The notes: generated from the letters alone by a model not told the origin. A stretch of DNA of 64,000 nucleotides from Pseudodesulfovibrio sediminis (GCF_020886695.1 NZ_AP024485.1:3601001-3665000); one strand, 5' to 3'. Shown: positions 45,665 to 56,187, counted from the stretch's first letter. Numbers and translations are program-made.

Positions 45665-45712
45665 GCATCAGGTGTACGACTCCATGATTTGGTTGTCAAA
45701 ACAATGTGATGG

Positions 45713-46996
45713 TTGAAAACGGTTGCCTCTCCCTCCCTCCATTCTGTACGCTTTGTGTCCGCACTTGAGCGGATCAACCAAGGAGAGAATGTGTCGCTGT
45801 TTACGTCCGTTGATATCGAGAATTATGCCGAGGTCCTGCTCTGGGCCTTGAATGAATCAAGGGAAAAGCCCCTCAGGAACAAGGACATCGTTCTTATTCG
45901 TTACGACACTCCGGGGCTGGCCCTGGTGGAGGCCGTCTATTCTCGACTCATGGACATGCACCTCAACCCTGTCTCTATGGCCATGCCCACTCCGTATATG
46001 GAGATGGAGCGGTACCTCAATTCAAGCTTCGGTCAACTGGTGTTCCAACAGCCCGGCCTGCCCGAGCTGTATTCCCAGGTCGCTGGCGTCATCAACATAC
46101 TTGCCCCGGAAGACCTGACCCATCTCCAGGCTGTCGATCCGCGAACCATTGGCGAGGCGCGCCGTGCGGACGCGCCCACCCGACGGATTCTGCAACGGCG
46201 CAGGCAGTCCGGCACGCTTGGCTGGACCACCTGCCTGTACCCGACCGAAGCTCTGGCCGAGGCTTCGGGCATGACACTGGAAGAGTATACCTATGCACTG
46301 CAACGGGCCTGTTGGCTGAACATGCCCGCTCCGGTCAAGGAGTGGCGACGACTCAAAAAGGAAGTGGGTGAAGTGTGCCAGTGGCTTGATGCCATGGATA
46401 TCAAGTCGCTGCGGGTGGAGTCGGAGGATGTGAATCTCAAGGTGCCTGTGGGGGAGAATCGGCGGTTTGTGGGCGTGAACGGAGCCAACATACCCGGATA
46501 CGAAATCTATTTCGCCCCTGATGCCAGAGGGGTGGAGGGAACGTATTATGCGGACCAGCCATCCTTGCGATACGGTCACCTCGTCGCTGGCGTGTCCCTT
46601 GATTTTTCCGATGGCATCGCTTCACGGGTGGAGTCGGAGCGGGGACAGCTCTTTTTGCAGAACCAAATGTATTTGGACGCTGGCGCGCGTCGGGTGGGGG
46701 AGTTCTCGCTCACGGATAAACGGTTCTCCAGAGTGGATCGGTTCATGGCTCACACCTTGCTCGACGAGAATTTTGGCGGCGAAAACGGCAACTGTCATAT
46801 CGCGCTCGGCGGGTCGACCCTGGAGAGTTTTTCCGGTCCGACGGAAATGCTGTCCGCTCAATTGGAATATGAGTTTGGGTTCAATTCTTCTGATATGCAC
46901 TGGGATCTGGTCAACACGCAGCCCAAGCGGGTTACGGCCTGGCTCAGGACCGGTGAACCGAAATTGATCTATGAGAACGGCGGGTTCAAGATATAA
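45713..46996 (+). CDS. M29-family metallo-aminopeptidase
   Basis: A 427-residue protein with the M29 ligand set: Glu in NIPGYEIYFAP, Glu in GARRVGEFSL, His in NCHIALGG, and the final MHWDL (His and Asp). The length and the order of motifs match AmpS/AmpT-type enzymes. TTG 45713 is the likely start, because no in-frame ATG occurs before residue 80; the ribosome site is weak (GTGATGG) and the start is uncertain by a few codons. It is a single-gene unit, ending before the grpE promoter. Confidence 0.85.
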   Translation: MKTVASPSLHSVRFVSALERINQGENVSLFTSVDIENYAEVLLWALNESREKPLRNKDIVLIRYDTPGLALVEAVYSRLMDMHLNPVSMAMPTPYMEMERYLNSSFGQLVFQQPGLPELYSQVAGVINILAPEDLTHLQAVDPRTIGEARRADAPTRRILQRRRQSGTLGWTTCLYPTEALAEASGMTLEEYTYALQRACWLNMPAPVKEWRRLKKEVGEVCQWLDAMDIKSLRVESEDVNLKVPVGENRRFVGVNGANIPGYEIYFAPDARGVEGTYYADQPSLRYGHLVAGVSLDFSDGIASRVESERGQLFLQNQMYLDAGARRVGEFSLTDKRFSRVDRFMAHTLLDENFGGENGNCHIALGGSTLESFSGPTEMLSAQLEYEFGFNSSDMHWDLVNTQPKRVTAWLRTGEPKLIYENGGFKI

Positions 46997-47082
46997 TCCG
47001 ATGCCTTCGACCGTGTGGATCAACGACGTTGCTTTGTTTCGCTTCATGAAAATCAAGCTGCATTTTCTTCACTTTTTCCCCA

Positions 47083-47110
47083 TTGACAACCCTTTGGGCA
47101 TGCTTATTTG
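47083..47110 (+). promoter_or_regulatory. Candidate promoter of grpE-dnaK
   Basis: TTGACA (47083-47088) and TATTTG (47105-47110), spacing 16 nt, lie about 66 nt before the grpE start. TTTTTCCCCAT sits just upstream of it. No CIRCE operator is seen. Confidence 0.35.
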
Positions 47111-47176
47111 TCCAACATACCTCGCTTTCGTCGAGGCTTTATCTTGATCAACCACGTTTTCAAGGATTGATATTTC

Positions 47177-47800
47177 ATGGCGAAAAACAAGAACACTGAC
47201 GTTCCCATCAACGGTCTGTACGACGAAGAAGGGAAGATTTTCACTGAAGATGCCGAAGGGACCCCGGAAGGAACCGAGGCGGAAGTTGTGGAAGAAGAGA
47301 CCGAAGTCTCACTGAGCCAGGAAGAACTCTACGCCCTGTGCCGCGAATCGGTTTGCCCCGAATGTGATGTGCACAAGGAAGCGGAAGGGATTCGTCTTCG
47401 CGCTCTGGCTGATGCCGAAAACCTCAAGAAACGCCTGTTGCGTGAGAATGAGGAGATGAAGAAGTACGCCGGAGAGTCCGTGCTCGCCGACCTGCTGCCC
47501 GTGCTGGACAATCTTGATCTCGCTTTGGCGCATACCGGCGGTCTGGACGATGCCTGCAAAAATTTCGTCATCGGTGTGGACATGACCCGCAAGATTTTCC
47601 TTGATGCCGTCAAGGGGCACGGGCTGGAGGCCGTACAGGCCGCTGTTGGTGCCGAATTCGACCCGGAAGTGCATGAAGCGGTCGGCACGGTTGATCAGAG
47701 TGAATTGGGTGACAACCAGATCGCTCAGGTCGTGCAGGGGGGCTATATCCTCAAGGGACGTCTGTTGCGGCCCGCAAAGGTCATGGTCAACAAGGCGTAA
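47177..47800 (+). CDS. grpE: Nucleotide exchange factor GrpE with Cys motif
   Basis: A 207-residue GrpE. The acidic N-terminus is followed by a long dimerisation helix and the C-terminal beta domain with VDQSELGDNQIAQVVQGGYILKGRLLRPAKVMV, diagnostic of GrpE. It exchanges ADP for ATP on DnaK. Odd: the helix start contains CRESVCPECD, that is Cys55, Cys60 and Cys63 in a CxxxxCxxC pattern, which is absent from the GrpE proteins I know. It might bind a metal or respond to redox state. dnaK follows 121 nt later. Confidence 0.95.
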   Translation: MAKNKNTDVPINGLYDEEGKIFTEDAEGTPEGTEAEVVEEETEVSLSQEELYALCRESVCPECDVHKEAEGIRLRALADAENLKKRLLRENEEMKKYAGESVLADLLPVLDNLDLALAHTGGLDDACKNFVIGVDMTRKIFLDAVKGHGLEAVQAAVGAEFDPEVHEAVGTVDQSELGDNQIAQVVQGGYILKGRLLRPAKVMVNKA

Positions 47801-47921
47801 ACGATTTTTTTTGATGCCACAGCCCTTTACAAGGGTGAACGCATGCTTATTGAACAAAGTAACGAATACTGAACGTCCATTGTGACATATTTCAATAGAA
47901 GAGTATTAGGAGGACATACAC

Positions 47922-49832
47922 ATGGGTAAGATCATAGGGATCGATCTCGGAACCACCAACTCCTGCGTCTACGTCATGGAGGGTAAAGACCCGAAATGCG
48001 TCACCAACCCCGAAGGCGGCCGTACTACGCCGTCCGTGGTTGCTTTTACCGACAAGGAACGCTTGGTGGGTGACATTGCTAAACGGCAGTCTGTCACCAA
48101 CCCTGAAAAGACTGTTTTCGCTATCAAGCGTATGATGGGCCGTGCTGCCAACGCGCCCGAGGTCAAGAAATGGCAGGCACACTGTCCTTACGACATCGTG
48201 GCCGGCAACGGTAACGACGCCTGGGTACAGATCGACGGCAAGAAATACTCGCCGCCAGAAGTCTCCGCCATGATTCTGCAGAAGCTGAAAAAGGACGCTG
48301 AGACCTACCTGGGCGAAACTGTAACCGAAGCAGTCATCACTGTTCCGGCATATTTCAACGACTCCCAGCGTCAGGCCACCAAGGACGCAGGCAAGATTGC
48401 CGGTCTTGAGGTCAAGCGCATCATCAACGAGCCGACCGCAGCCTCGCTGGCTTACGGCTTTGACAAGAAGGCCAACGAAAAGATCGCGGTTTTTGACCTC
48501 GGTGGCGGTACCTTTGATATCTCCATCCTCGAAGTCGGCGACAACGTTGTGGAAGTTCGTGCCACCAACGGTGACACGTTCCTCGGCGGTGAAGATTTCG
48601 ACCATCGTATCATTGAATACCTGGCCGATGAGTTCAAAAAGGAAAACGGCATCGATCTGTCCAAGGATCGTATGGCCCTGCAGCGTCTGAAAGAAGCTGC
48701 TGAAAAGGCCAAGCACGAGCTGTCCAGCTCCGTTGAGACCGAGGTCAATCTGCCGTTTATCACCGCAGATCAGAATGGTCCCAAGCACATGATGGTCAAG
48801 ATCAGCCGCAGCAAGCTGGAGAAGCTTGTCGAGGATCTGGTTGAGCGTACCGTTGCCCCGTGCAAGAAGGCGCTGAAAGACGCAGGTCTGTCCGCTTCCG
48901 ACATCGACGAAGTCATCCTCGTTGGTGGTATGACCCGTATGCCGATGGTTCAGGAGAAGGTGAAGTCCTTCTTCGGCAAGGAGCCCAACCGCTCCGTGAA
49001 CCCGGACGAAGTGGTCGCCATGGGTGCTGCCATTCAGGGTGGTATCCTGGCCGGTGACGTCAAGGACGTGCTCCTGCTGGATGTCACGCCTCTGTCTCTC
49101 GGTATCGAGACCATGGGCGGCGTGATGACGCACCTCATCGAGCGCAACACGACCATCCCCACAAAGAAGTCCCAGGTGTTCACCACCGCGGCTGACAATC
49201 AGCCCTCCGTGTCCATCCGTGTCTTCCAGGGGGAGCGTCCCATGTCTGCCGACAACAAATTGCTCGGCAACTTCGAACTGACCGGTATTCCGCCGGCACC
49301 GCGTGGCGTACCGCAGATCGAGGTCTCCTTTGACATCGATGCCAACGGTATCGTGCACGTCCACGCTAAGGATATGGGCACCGGTCATGAGCAGTCCATC
49401 CAGATCACCGCTTCCTCCGGTCTGTCCGATGAGGAAATCGATCAGATGGTCAAGGATGCCGAAGCCCACGCTGACGAGGATAAGGCCAAGCAGGAACTCA
49501 TTGAGGTCCGCAACCAGGCCGACACCCTCGTCTACACATCCGAGAAGTCTATCCGTGACCTCGGCGATAAGGTGGACAGCGAGCTCAAGGCTGACATCGA
49601 AGGCAAGATGGAGGCCCTGAAAAAGGCTCTGGAGACCGACGATGTGGATGAGATCAAAGCCAAGACCGAAGAGCTGGCACAGAGCTCCCACAAGCTGGCC
49701 GAGCAGCTCTACGCACAGCAGAACGCTGAGCAGGGCGGCCCTGATATGGGTGCTGAAGGCGCAGCAGAAGCTGGCGCAGCTCCCAAGGATGACGATGATG
49801 TGGTCGACGCAGACTACACCGAAGTCAAATAG
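47922..49832 (+). CDS. dnaK: Molecular chaperone DnaK (Hsp70)
   Basis: A 636-residue Hsp70. The nucleotide-binding domain shows [28 protein letters not shown] and [13 protein letters not shown]; the linker is [16 protein letters not shown]; the substrate-binding domain and lid follow to a [12 protein letters not shown] end close to the E. coli type. AGGAGGACA precedes the ATG by 7 nt. It follows grpE and works with the CbpA-like, CbpM-like and ClpB proteins encoded at 38.5-42.4 kb. Strong start context suggests high expression. Confidence 0.98.
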   Translation: MGKIIGIDLGTTNSCVYVMEGKDPKCVTNPEGGRTTPSVVAFTDKERLVGDIAKRQSVTNPEKTVFAIKRMMGRAANAPEVKKWQAHCPYDIVAGNGNDAWVQIDGKKYSPPEVSAMILQKLKKDAETYLGETVTEAVITVPAYFNDSQRQATKDAGKIAGLEVKRIINEPTAASLAYGFDKKANEKIAVFDLGGGTFDISILEVGDNVVEVRATNGDTFLGGEDFDHRIIEYLADEFKKENGIDLSKDRMALQRLKEAAEKAKHELSSSVETEVNLPFITADQNGPKHMMVKISRSKLEKLVEDLVERTVAPCKKALKDAGLSASDIDEVILVGGMTRMPMVQEKVKSFFGKEPNRSVNPDEVVAMGAAIQGGILAGDVKDVLLLDVTPLSLGIETMGGVMTHLIERNTTIPTKKSQVFTTAADNQPSVSIRVFQGERPMSADNKLLGNFELTGIPPAPRGVPQIEVSFDIDANGIVHVHAKDMGTGHEQSIQITASSGLSDEEIDQMVKDAEAHADEDKAKQELIEVRNQADTLVYTSEKSIRDLGDKVDSELKADIEGKMEALKKALETDDVDEIKAKTEELAQSSHKLAEQLYAQQNAEQGGPDMGAEGAAEAGAAPKDDDDVVDADYTEVK

Positions 49833-49853
49833 CCCAGCAGATAACGCAATGAC

Positions 49854-49887
49854 AAAGGGTGCCGGAGAAATCCGGCACCCTTTTTTT
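49854..49887 (+). terminator. Intrinsic terminator of dnaK
   Basis: AAAGGGTGCCGGA and TCCGGCACCCTTT form a 13-bp stem with a GAAA tetraloop and seven T after it. Confidence 0.93.
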
Positions 49888-50078
49888 ATTGCGGCACTCA
49901 GTGTGGAGGCCGTCTTTGTACGAGGCGGTTGAAAGACCAAAGGCGTCATTGCGGGCAGGAAAAAGCCCGCCGTTGTCCCGCTTGCAATAGCTGACCAAGC
50001 GAAGTATAGCAGTACCGGTCTGCATTCTTGCGACCAGACTGATTCTCTGGTTGCTTAAACCACTCAAATGGAACACTT

Positions 50079-52151
50079 ATGCGACGAATACATACAATGA
50101 TGACTTTCACCCGCGCCGCACGGCTGCTGATTCTCTTGATTCTTCTGGCACTGCTTGGTTTTGGTTGTGGTCCCATGAAATATGGGCCGATCAAGAGCAG
50201 TGATACCCTGTCCACACCGAACCTGTTGGTCGAGGCCGATGCGGCCTGGCAGGCCAAACGGTACGAGGTGGCCGAACTCTATTATGCCGATGCGCTGGAA
50301 CGCAGCGATCTGGTCCGCTCGGAGCTGCCCACCGTGTATTCACGGCTGGCCAAATCCGCCATTGAGAACGAGCACCCTCAACAGGCTCGTCTGGCGTTGG
50401 AAGCCTGGGGCAACATTGATACCAAGGTCCTGTACCGGCTCGATTGGGAGCTTCCCTATCTTGACGCCATGGCCGCGCTCGACAAGACCGAGCGGTTGCG
50501 CAACCACCTCAAGTGGGTGCTGGAGAGTGACGCCGTTCCCTGGGAAACCAAGTGGGAAGTGGGGCTGTGGTACAACAGCTACTTCATTGAGAAGCAGAAT
50601 GCGGAGCGCGCACTGGATGTGCTGGACGGGTTTTATAAGCAAGCGCCTGACGATGTTGCCCGGGCCGGTTTTGAACATGAATTCCTGACACGGCTGCAAG
50701 CCATGAGCGATGACGACGTGGAAGCGTTGTCCGTTGCGGTCAATTCCGCCAATCAGTGGCGGTTCCCCTATGCAATGACCGCGTTTGAACGCGGCGTGCG
50801 TTCCGTGGATTCCGAGGAGGCATGGCCTGCCAACTGGCGCACTCTGCGTAATATTTCCGTGAATGCCGAACTGGTGGATATGGACCCTCTGCGTTCCCGG
50901 TTGGCTGATCTGGAATCCAGGTATGGTCTGCCCACGGTTGGGCTTGCATTGGCACTGCCCGTCACTGGCCCGTATGCCAAGGTGGGGATCAAAATCCTGC
51001 GTGGAACCGGATTGGCTCAATGGCGTCTGGCCCAGGATGGAGTGAACGTTGACATCAAGGTCATCAATACTCAGATACCTGGCTGGGAAGCGCGGCTTGA
51101 CGCGTTGCCGGATCACTATTCCGTGGTGGGCGGCCCCTTGAGAGTCAATGCCTTCAAGCGGTTGTATGAGGCCGGTTCTCCAGGCAAGAATATTCTTAAG
51201 GAACGTGCTGTCTTCTCCTTCATGGGGTCCCTTGGCGACAAGATTGAAGGTGAGGATGCATGGCGGTTCTTTACCAGCCGTAATGATGAAGTGCGCAGCC
51301 TGGTTTCCCTGACCGTGGACCAGCTTGGCATCAGGGATCTGGCGGTGTTGTATCCTGAAGAAAAATTCGGGCGTACCATGTCCGAGACCTTTTATCGCGA
51401 AGCCGCACCTCTGGGGGGACGTATCAAGGGCATGCAGTCCTATCCGTCAAGAGAGCTCAAACAGTGGAGCAAGCGTGTGAGCAAGCTGCTCAAGGTGCCT
51501 GCCAACTTTAGTGAAAACAAGGATATTCCGTTGGAAATGCCCGATTTTGGGGCTGTGTTCATCCCGGATGGATGGAGTCAGGCGCAGACGCTGCTGCCTA
51601 ATTTCTTCTTTTATGAAGGCGACCAGCTTGTCTTTCTCGGGCCTGGCCTGTGGAGTCGCGCATTGGATTCCACCAAGGGTATCGATGAGCATTACTATCG
51701 ACTGGCAATCTGTCCCGGTGCATGGTGGGCGGATTCGGATGGCGGGCGCAACCTTCAGAACGCGCTCACTGAAGAAGGACTCGGCAAGGCCGATTTCTGG
51801 GTGGCGTTAGGCTATGACTTTATTCGCTTTGCCGGTCAGTTCGGCGTTCTGCCGTCAAACTGGGATGCCGATGATGTGAATACGCGCATCCAGTCGGCGC
51901 AGGGAATGGATTTCAGCATGGCTCCCATAACCTGGACCAAGTCCGGTGTGGCCAGCCAGGAGCTGTTCCTGTTCAGTCCCGTGAGAAACGGCAAACAGCT
52001 TGTTGATGTCGAGAAACTCAAGGTGCGTATCGCCAAGGCCAAGGCGCGTCGTGAAAGACGCATGAAAGCCTACGAAAAGCGTATTGATGCGAAAATGAAG
52101 AAATCCAGGCGCTCCTCGGCAACCAACCCGGATATTCCGCCGACACACTAG
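50079..52151 (+). CDS. LppC/LpoA-like penicillin-binding-protein activator lipoprotein
   Basis: A 690-residue predicted lipoprotein. A signal peptide ends near Cys30 (GFGC, an atypical lipobox because position -3 is Gly). Residues about 35-270 are helical TPR-like repeats ([20 protein letters not shown]), and from about 285 a periplasmic-binding-protein fold follows ([30 protein letters not shown]-type central region). This two-part architecture is that of LpoA (LppC/YraM), an outer-membrane activator of PBP1A. The C-terminus is very basic ([16 protein letters not shown]). Role in peptidoglycan synthesis is inferred. It is followed 26 nt later by gatC. Confidence 0.83.
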   Translation: MRRIHTMMTFTRAARLLILLILLALLGFGCGPMKYGPIKSSDTLSTPNLLVEADAAWQAKRYEVAELYYADALERSDLVRSELPTVYSRLAKSAIENEHPQQARLALEAWGNIDTKVLYRLDWELPYLDAMAALDKTERLRNHLKWVLESDAVPWETKWEVGLWYNSYFIEKQNAERALDVLDGFYKQAPDDVARAGFEHEFLTRLQAMSDDDVEALSVAVNSANQWRFPYAMTAFERGVRSVDSEEAWPANWRTLRNISVNAELVDMDPLRSRLADLESRYGLPTVGLALALPVTGPYAKVGIKILRGTGLAQWRLAQDGVNVDIKVINTQIPGWEARLDALPDHYSVVGGPLRVNAFKRLYEAGSPGKNILKERAVFSFMGSLGDKIEGEDAWRFFTSRNDEVRSLVSLTVDQLGIRDLAVLYPEEKFGRTMSETFYREAAPLGGRIKGMQSYPSRELKQWSKRVSKLLKVPANFSENKDIPLEMPDFGAVFIPDGWSQAQTLLPNFFFYEGDQLVFLGPGLWSRALDSTKGIDEHYYRLAICPGAWWADSDGGRNLQNALTEEGLGKADFWVALGYDFIRFAGQFGVLPSNWDADDVNTRIQSAQGMDFSMAPITWTKSGVASQELFLFSPVRNGKQLVDVEKLKVRIAKAKARRERRMKAYEKRIDAKMKKSRRSSATNPDIPPTH

Positions 52152-52177
52152 TCGGCGTATTACATAAGGAGAATAGA

Positions 52178-52462
52178 ATGAAAATCAGTCCCGAAGAAGT
52201 GGCAAAGGTCGCCAAGCTTTCCCGGCTTGATCTGCCACAGGACAAACTCGAACTCTTCGCCGGTCAGCTCGGCGATATACTGGACTATATGGATAAGCTC
52301 GGTGAACTCGATACTGAGAGTGTCGAGCCCATGTACAGTCCGGTCAAACACACCACTGTCCTGCGTAAGGACGAGGTGAAAAAAGAATACACCCGTGATG
52401 ACGTGCTTTCCAACGCTCCCGAGCAGGATGGCCAGTTCTTCATTGTTCCCCGTATCGTATAA
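52178..52462 (+). CDS. gatC: Glutamyl/aspartyl-tRNA amidotransferase subunit C
   Basis: A 94-residue GatC that wraps and stabilises GatA. The N-terminal pattern [16 protein letters not shown] and the central [13 protein letters not shown] fit the family; the typical C-terminal ending PRIV is present. It is followed 27 nt later by gatA. AAGGAG precedes the ATG. GatCAB amidates misacylated Glu-tRNA(Gln) or Asp-tRNA(Asn). Confidence 0.95.
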   Translation: MKISPEEVAKVAKLSRLDLPQDKLELFAGQLGDILDYMDKLGELDTESVEPMYSPVKHTTVLRKDEVKKEYTRDDVLSNAPEQDGQFFIVPRIV

Positions 52463-52489
52463 TTTACCGATAATATTCAGGATTGATTA

Positions 52490-53947
52490 ATGTCTGAACT
52501 CTATACAAAGACTCTCACAGAGATAGCCGAACAGCTCCAGAGTGGTGCCGTGACCTCTGCCGAGGCCGTAAAAAACTGCCTGGGCCGCATCGAAACCACT
52601 GAGCCGCAGGTCAAGGCGCTTATCACCGTTTTGGGTGAAGATGCGTTGAAGCAGGCCGAGGCCATGGACGCTGACGGACCAGATGCATCCAGGCCGCTGT
52701 GGGGTGTCCCCATCGTCTTGAAGGATCTGTTGGCCGCAAAGGGCACAAAGACCACCTGTGCTTCGAAGATTCTTGAAAATTTCGTTCCCTTTTATGATGC
52801 GACAGCGGTTGTCAAACTCAAGGAAGCGGGAGCCATCATAATCGGCAAGGCCAACATGGACGAATTCGCCATGGGGTCCACCACCGAAAACAGCGCCTTT
52901 ATGACGACCCGCAACCCCTGGGACAACGAACGTGTGCCGGGTGGCTCTTCCGGTGGCTCCGGGGCCACGGTTGCCGCAGGTCAGTGCTTTGGCGCGCTTG
53001 GTACCGACACAGGTGGGTCAATCCGCACCCCGGCTTCATTTTGCGGCATTGTCGGTCTCAAACCGACCTATGGCCGTATCTCCCGTTTCGGCCTTATCGC
53101 CTACGGGTCTTCCCTTGACCAGATCGGTCCCATGGCCCGCAGTGTCGAGGATGCCGCCCGTATGTTACAGGTCATGGCCGGATACGATCCCAAAGACTCC
53201 ACCTCGGTGGATGTTGATGTTCCTGATTATCTGGCCGCCCTTGGCCGTGAGAATCTCGACGGCGTGAAGATCGGTTTGCCCAAGGAGTACTGGGGCGAAG
53301 GGCTGGACGAGGAAGTCGAAGTCGCTCTCAAGGCAGCCATTGCCAAGGCTGAGCAGCTTGGTGCCACCATGGTTCCCCTGTCCCTGAGCCTGACCGATTA
53401 CGCTATCGCGACCTACTATATTATCGCCATGGCTGAGGCGTCTTCCAACCTGTCCCGTTTTGACGGTGTCCGTTTCGGTCATCGCAACAAGGATGCCGAA
53501 GAACTGATCGACATGTATACGTCCAGCCGTACCGAAGGGTTTGGCGACGAGGTACAGCGCCGCATTATCATGGGTACTTACGTCCTCTCCAGCGGATATT
53601 ATGATGCCTACTATAACAAGGCCGCCAAGGTTCGTCGTCTCCTGCGGGAGGATTTTGAAAAGGCGTTCGAGCAGTGTGATCTCATCGCCGGTCCGGTGCT
53701 GCCCACCGTTGCGCCCAAGGTTGAGGACGAGATGACGCCGTTGCAGATGTATCTCATCGATATCTTTACGGTCTCCGCCAACCTGGCCGGTATTCCCGGT
53801 ATGAGCCTGCCCGTGGGGCTCGGTAAGGACTCCGGCATGCCTGTGGGCCTTCAGCTCATGGGGCCGGCTTTCTCGGAAGCGGATATGCTTTCCGTGGCCG
53901 AGTGTCTGGAGAAGAATCTGGAGCCCATGCCGCTGGCACAGCTGTAG
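52490..53947 (+). CDS. gatA: Glutamyl/aspartyl-tRNA amidotransferase subunit A
   Basis: A 485-residue amidase-signature enzyme that releases ammonia from glutamine for tRNA-dependent amidation. The Ser-cisSer-Lys triad is visible: Lys in VPIVLKDLL, the cis-Ser in [14 protein letters not shown] and the nucleophile Ser in [16 protein letters not shown]. It is normal in length. gatB, the tRNA-binding kinase subunit, is not adjacent and must be elsewhere. The gene ends in a long perfect terminator. Confidence 0.97.
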   Translation: MSELYTKTLTEIAEQLQSGAVTSAEAVKNCLGRIETTEPQVKALITVLGEDALKQAEAMDADGPDASRPLWGVPIVLKDLLAAKGTKTTCASKILENFVPFYDATAVVKLKEAGAIIIGKANMDEFAMGSTTENSAFMTTRNPWDNERVPGGSSGGSGATVAAGQCFGALGTDTGGSIRTPASFCGIVGLKPTYGRISRFGLIAYGSSLDQIGPMARSVEDAARMLQVMAGYDPKDSTSVDVDVPDYLAALGRENLDGVKIGLPKEYWGEGLDEEVEVALKAAIAKAEQLGATMVPLSLSLTDYAIATYYIIAMAEASSNLSRFDGVRFGHRNKDAEELIDMYTSSRTEGFGDEVQRRIIMGTYVLSSGYYDAYYNKAAKVRRLLREDFEKAFEQCDLIAGPVLPTVAPKVEDEMTPLQMYLIDIFTVSANLAGIPGMSLPVGLGKDSGMPVGLQLMGPAFSEADMLSVAECLEKNLEPMPLAQL

Positions 53948-53965
53948 GGATTGATTGAAAAAGAA

Positions 53966-54000
53966 AAGCCGGTTGCATCTGTTTTGGATGCAACCGGCTT
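53966..54000. terminator. Bidirectional terminator after gatA
   Basis: AAGCCGGTTGCATC and GATGCAACCGGCTT form a 14-bp stem with a TGTTTTG loop. The + side has ATTTCGTTT after it and the - side TTTTCTTTTT, so it also serves the minus-strand gene ending at 54018. Confidence 0.9.
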
Positions 54001-54017
54001 ATTTCGTTTGAAAGAAA

Positions 54018-54386
54018 TTATTTGTTTTTGTTTTCAGTCCACCGTTTCCGATTGGATTTGTTGACTGCACTATCTCTTTTGATCCAATTGAAATATGGGG
54101 CATACTTTCCCATTCCCCCGTTGTTCACAAAAATGATATCTTGATTGGAAGCGTGTCTGCCTGCCCATACAAGTGGAATAATGATTGCTCCGCAAGCGCT
54201 GGCGACCAGACCGGTTCCCAATCCGACATAGATATCATGAAATTGACCAACAAAGATATTGGCTAAAGGGACAAGCAGGGTACCGACTGTCACTCCGAGG
54301 AGTATGCGGAATCGGCCCAGGTAGCCAGCAAGAAAGAAGACGGCGAAGTGAAAGAACAATCCAACGCCTGTGTATTCAATGTCCAT
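54018..54386 (-). CDS. Small membrane protein of unknown function
   Basis: A 122-residue protein with three or four hydrophobic segments in residues 1-75 (GVGLFFHFAVFFLAGYLG, ILLGVTVGTLLVPLANIFVG, LGTGLVASACGAIIIPLVWAG) and a soluble, basic C-terminus ending KRWTENKNK. I recognise no family. It lies between the gatA terminator and the divergent mnmA promoter region. Base composition is more A/T-rich than that of the neighbours, which could mean recent arrival or weak selection. The ATG at 54386 has only a weak ribosome site. Confidence 0.6.
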   Translation of the reverse strand: MDIEYTGVGLFFHFAVFFLAGYLGRFRILLGVTVGTLLVPLANIFVGQFHDIYVGLGTGLVASACGAIIIPLVWAGRHASNQDIIFVNNGGMGKYAPYFNWIKRDSAVNKSNRKRWTENKNK

Positions 54387-54490
54387 GGAATATTGTATGC
54401 TGGTTTAGGCATAAAGGTCAATCGATTGCTGGAAATGCCGGGCCAAGTCCTATACCATCATCCAAATATTTTTATAGAGAGGAACAGTTT

Positions 54491-55534
54491 ATGATAATCG
54501 CCGTGGCCGTATCAGGTGGCATGGACAGCCTGCTCTCACTGGCTCTGCTCAAGGAGCAGGGGCATGATTTGATTGCTGTGCACGGTCATTTCCTGCCGCC
54601 CAATCCTGCCTGGCAGTCGGTGATCGAGGGATTGACCAAAGCGTGCGACATCCTTGGTGTGCCATTTCATGCTCTTGATTTACATAAGGAATTTGATTGT
54701 CGGGTGGTGGCCCCATTTGTGAAGGACTATCGTGCCGGACTGACACCCAATCCGTGCGCCATGTGTAATCCACGCATGAAATTCGGGGTGCTCTTTGACG
54801 CCGCTCGCCAACTCGGTGCAGACAGGCTGGCAACCGGACATTACGTCAGCATGGTGGCGCGGGAGCAGGGGCGTATGTTGGTGCGCGGGGCGGATATGAC
54901 CAAGGATCAAAGCTATTTCCTTTCCCTGGTTCCCATCGAAAACCTGCGGCAGGCAGAATTCCCTCTGGCTGAAACCTTGAAGAAGGATGTCCTCGAAATT
55001 TTGGCCAAGCATGGTTTGACGCCGCCTATTCCCAGCGAGAGTCAGGAGATATGTTTTGTGCCGGATGACGATTATCAGGCCTTTCTGTTGGAGCGAGGTC
55101 CCATGCCTGAAGGCGGCCCGGCGATCCTGCCGGATGGGACGATCGTCGGTGAACACAAGGGATTGTGGCGGCACACGCAGGGGCAACGGCGCGGGCTTGG
55201 CATTGCGTGGACAGAGGCGCTTTATGTCCTGGACAAGGATGTGCACTCCAATACGCTCATTGTTGGCCCCAAATCAGCATTGCAGTCCGGCGGGTGTGTG
55301 GCCGGGCAGGTGAACCTCATGTCTCCCATGGATGCATGGCCGGAAATCGTCATGGTGCAGACGCGGTACAGGCAAAAGGCCAAGCCGAGCCAGGTGAAAC
55401 TGGTTGGCGGCTCGTTGCGGTTTGAATTTCTGGAATCACACACGCGTCCCACACCCGGGCAGGTTGCAGCGGTCTATACCGAGGACGGCATGGTGCTGGG
55501 AGGCGGGATCATAGAGAAGCCCCTGCCGTTATAG
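54491..55534 (+). CDS. mnmA: tRNA-specific 2-thiouridylase MnmA family
   Basis: A 347-residue PP-loop enzyme that puts sulfur at position 2 of the wobble uridine of tRNAs for Glu, Gln and Lys. The PP-loop is AVSGGMDSLL; NPCAMCNPRMKF carries the first catalytic Cys and SESQEICFVPDDDY the second; RRGLGIAWTEALYVL marks the C-terminal barrel. ATG 54491 has AGAGGAAC upstream and begins exactly at the PP-loop strand. It is convergent with the following lipoprotein gene (6-nt overlap). Confidence 0.94.
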   Translation: MIIAVAVSGGMDSLLSLALLKEQGHDLIAVHGHFLPPNPAWQSVIEGLTKACDILGVPFHALDLHKEFDCRVVAPFVKDYRAGLTPNPCAMCNPRMKFGVLFDAARQLGADRLATGHYVSMVAREQGRMLVRGADMTKDQSYFLSLVPIENLRQAEFPLAETLKKDVLEILAKHGLTPPIPSESQEICFVPDDDYQAFLLERGPMPEGGPAILPDGTIVGEHKGLWRHTQGQRRGLGIAWTEALYVLDKDVHSNTLIVGPKSALQSGGCVAGQVNLMSPMDAWPEIVMVQTRYRQKAKPSQVKLVGGSLRFEFLESHTRPTPGQVAAVYTEDGMVLGGGIIEKPLPL

Positions 55535-56134
55535 GTCGCCGGAGCGCAGCTCCCAGCGTTGTTCCTGGTCGGCCTTGTAACCGTCAGAGCGGTTTTTGTT
55601 CAGCACCCTGTGAATTTTTTCAGGCGTCAGCTCCGGTTTTTTTTCAAGGTACGCTGCGGATTTCTGTACTTCCGTATACATGCGGTAGTTGTTTGAATCC
55701 TTGTATTGTTTGAGCAGGGAGAAGCCTGCTTCCCGTTCCTCGAGATAGATGAGGGTGATGCCGAGGTAATAGGTCGCGTCAGGGTGGTTGGGGTAGTTCT
55801 CCAGCGTGATCTCAAACAGTTCGCGAGCCGCCTGATATTTGCTCTCGTTGAGGGCTTTTACGCCGAGCTTGTTGGTGTCGTATGCCTCGTTCGGCCCGTT
55901 GCGCAGAAAGTCTCCATAGGAGTTTAAGGACACGCCAAAGCCACCGGTGGCTATGCCCACGCCGGACCGACCGTTGCCGACACCGACGCCCACACGCGTT
56001 CCGCTGCTCCCCATGCCGACGCCCACGGTGCTGTTGCACGCGGACAGCATGAGCATCACGGTCAGGAGTGTGACGGCCACAAGAGCGGGCAGGGCTACTT
56101 TTCGTTTTTTACATATGGTATTCGTTTGCGTCAT
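55529..56134 (-). CDS. Gly-rich TPR lipoprotein of unknown function
   Basis: A 201-residue predicted lipoprotein. A signal peptide with lipobox LSAC (residues 30-33) is followed by a Gly/Val repeat zone (VGVGMGSSGTRVGVGVGNG, to about residue 75) and then TPR-like helices (about 90-170: YQAARELFEITLENYPNHPDATYYLGI). ATG 56134 was chosen because it begins right before the basic N-region; GAGAG lies upstream. I do not recognise a family. It is divergent from mtaB (53-nt gap). The glycine zone may be flexible or could assemble. Confidence 0.75.
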   Translation of the reverse strand: MTQTNTICKKRKVALPALVAVTLLTVMLMLSACNSTVGVGMGSSGTRVGVGVGNGRSGVGIATGGFGVSLNSYGDFLRNGPNEAYDTNKLGVKALNESKYQAARELFEITLENYPNHPDATYYLGITLIYLEEREAGFSLLKQYKDSNNYRMYTEVQKSAAYLEKKPELTPEKIHRVLNKNRSDGYKADQEQRWELRSGDL

Positions 56135-56187
56135 GGGTCGACTCTCGGCTAGACTAAATAAATTCATCAGGAGTACTGCATCGTATC

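Noticed and set aside
49951-49972. GCGGGC/GCCCGC stem after dnaK as a second terminator
   Set aside because: The dnaK terminator lies upstream already, and this stem has no T tract after it; it was left unassigned.
54185-54490. An N-terminal extension of mnmA by 102 residues
   Set aside because: The extension runs opposite another gene, is Arg-rich, and MnmA proteins begin at the PP-loop strand; ATG 54491 has a good ribosome site.
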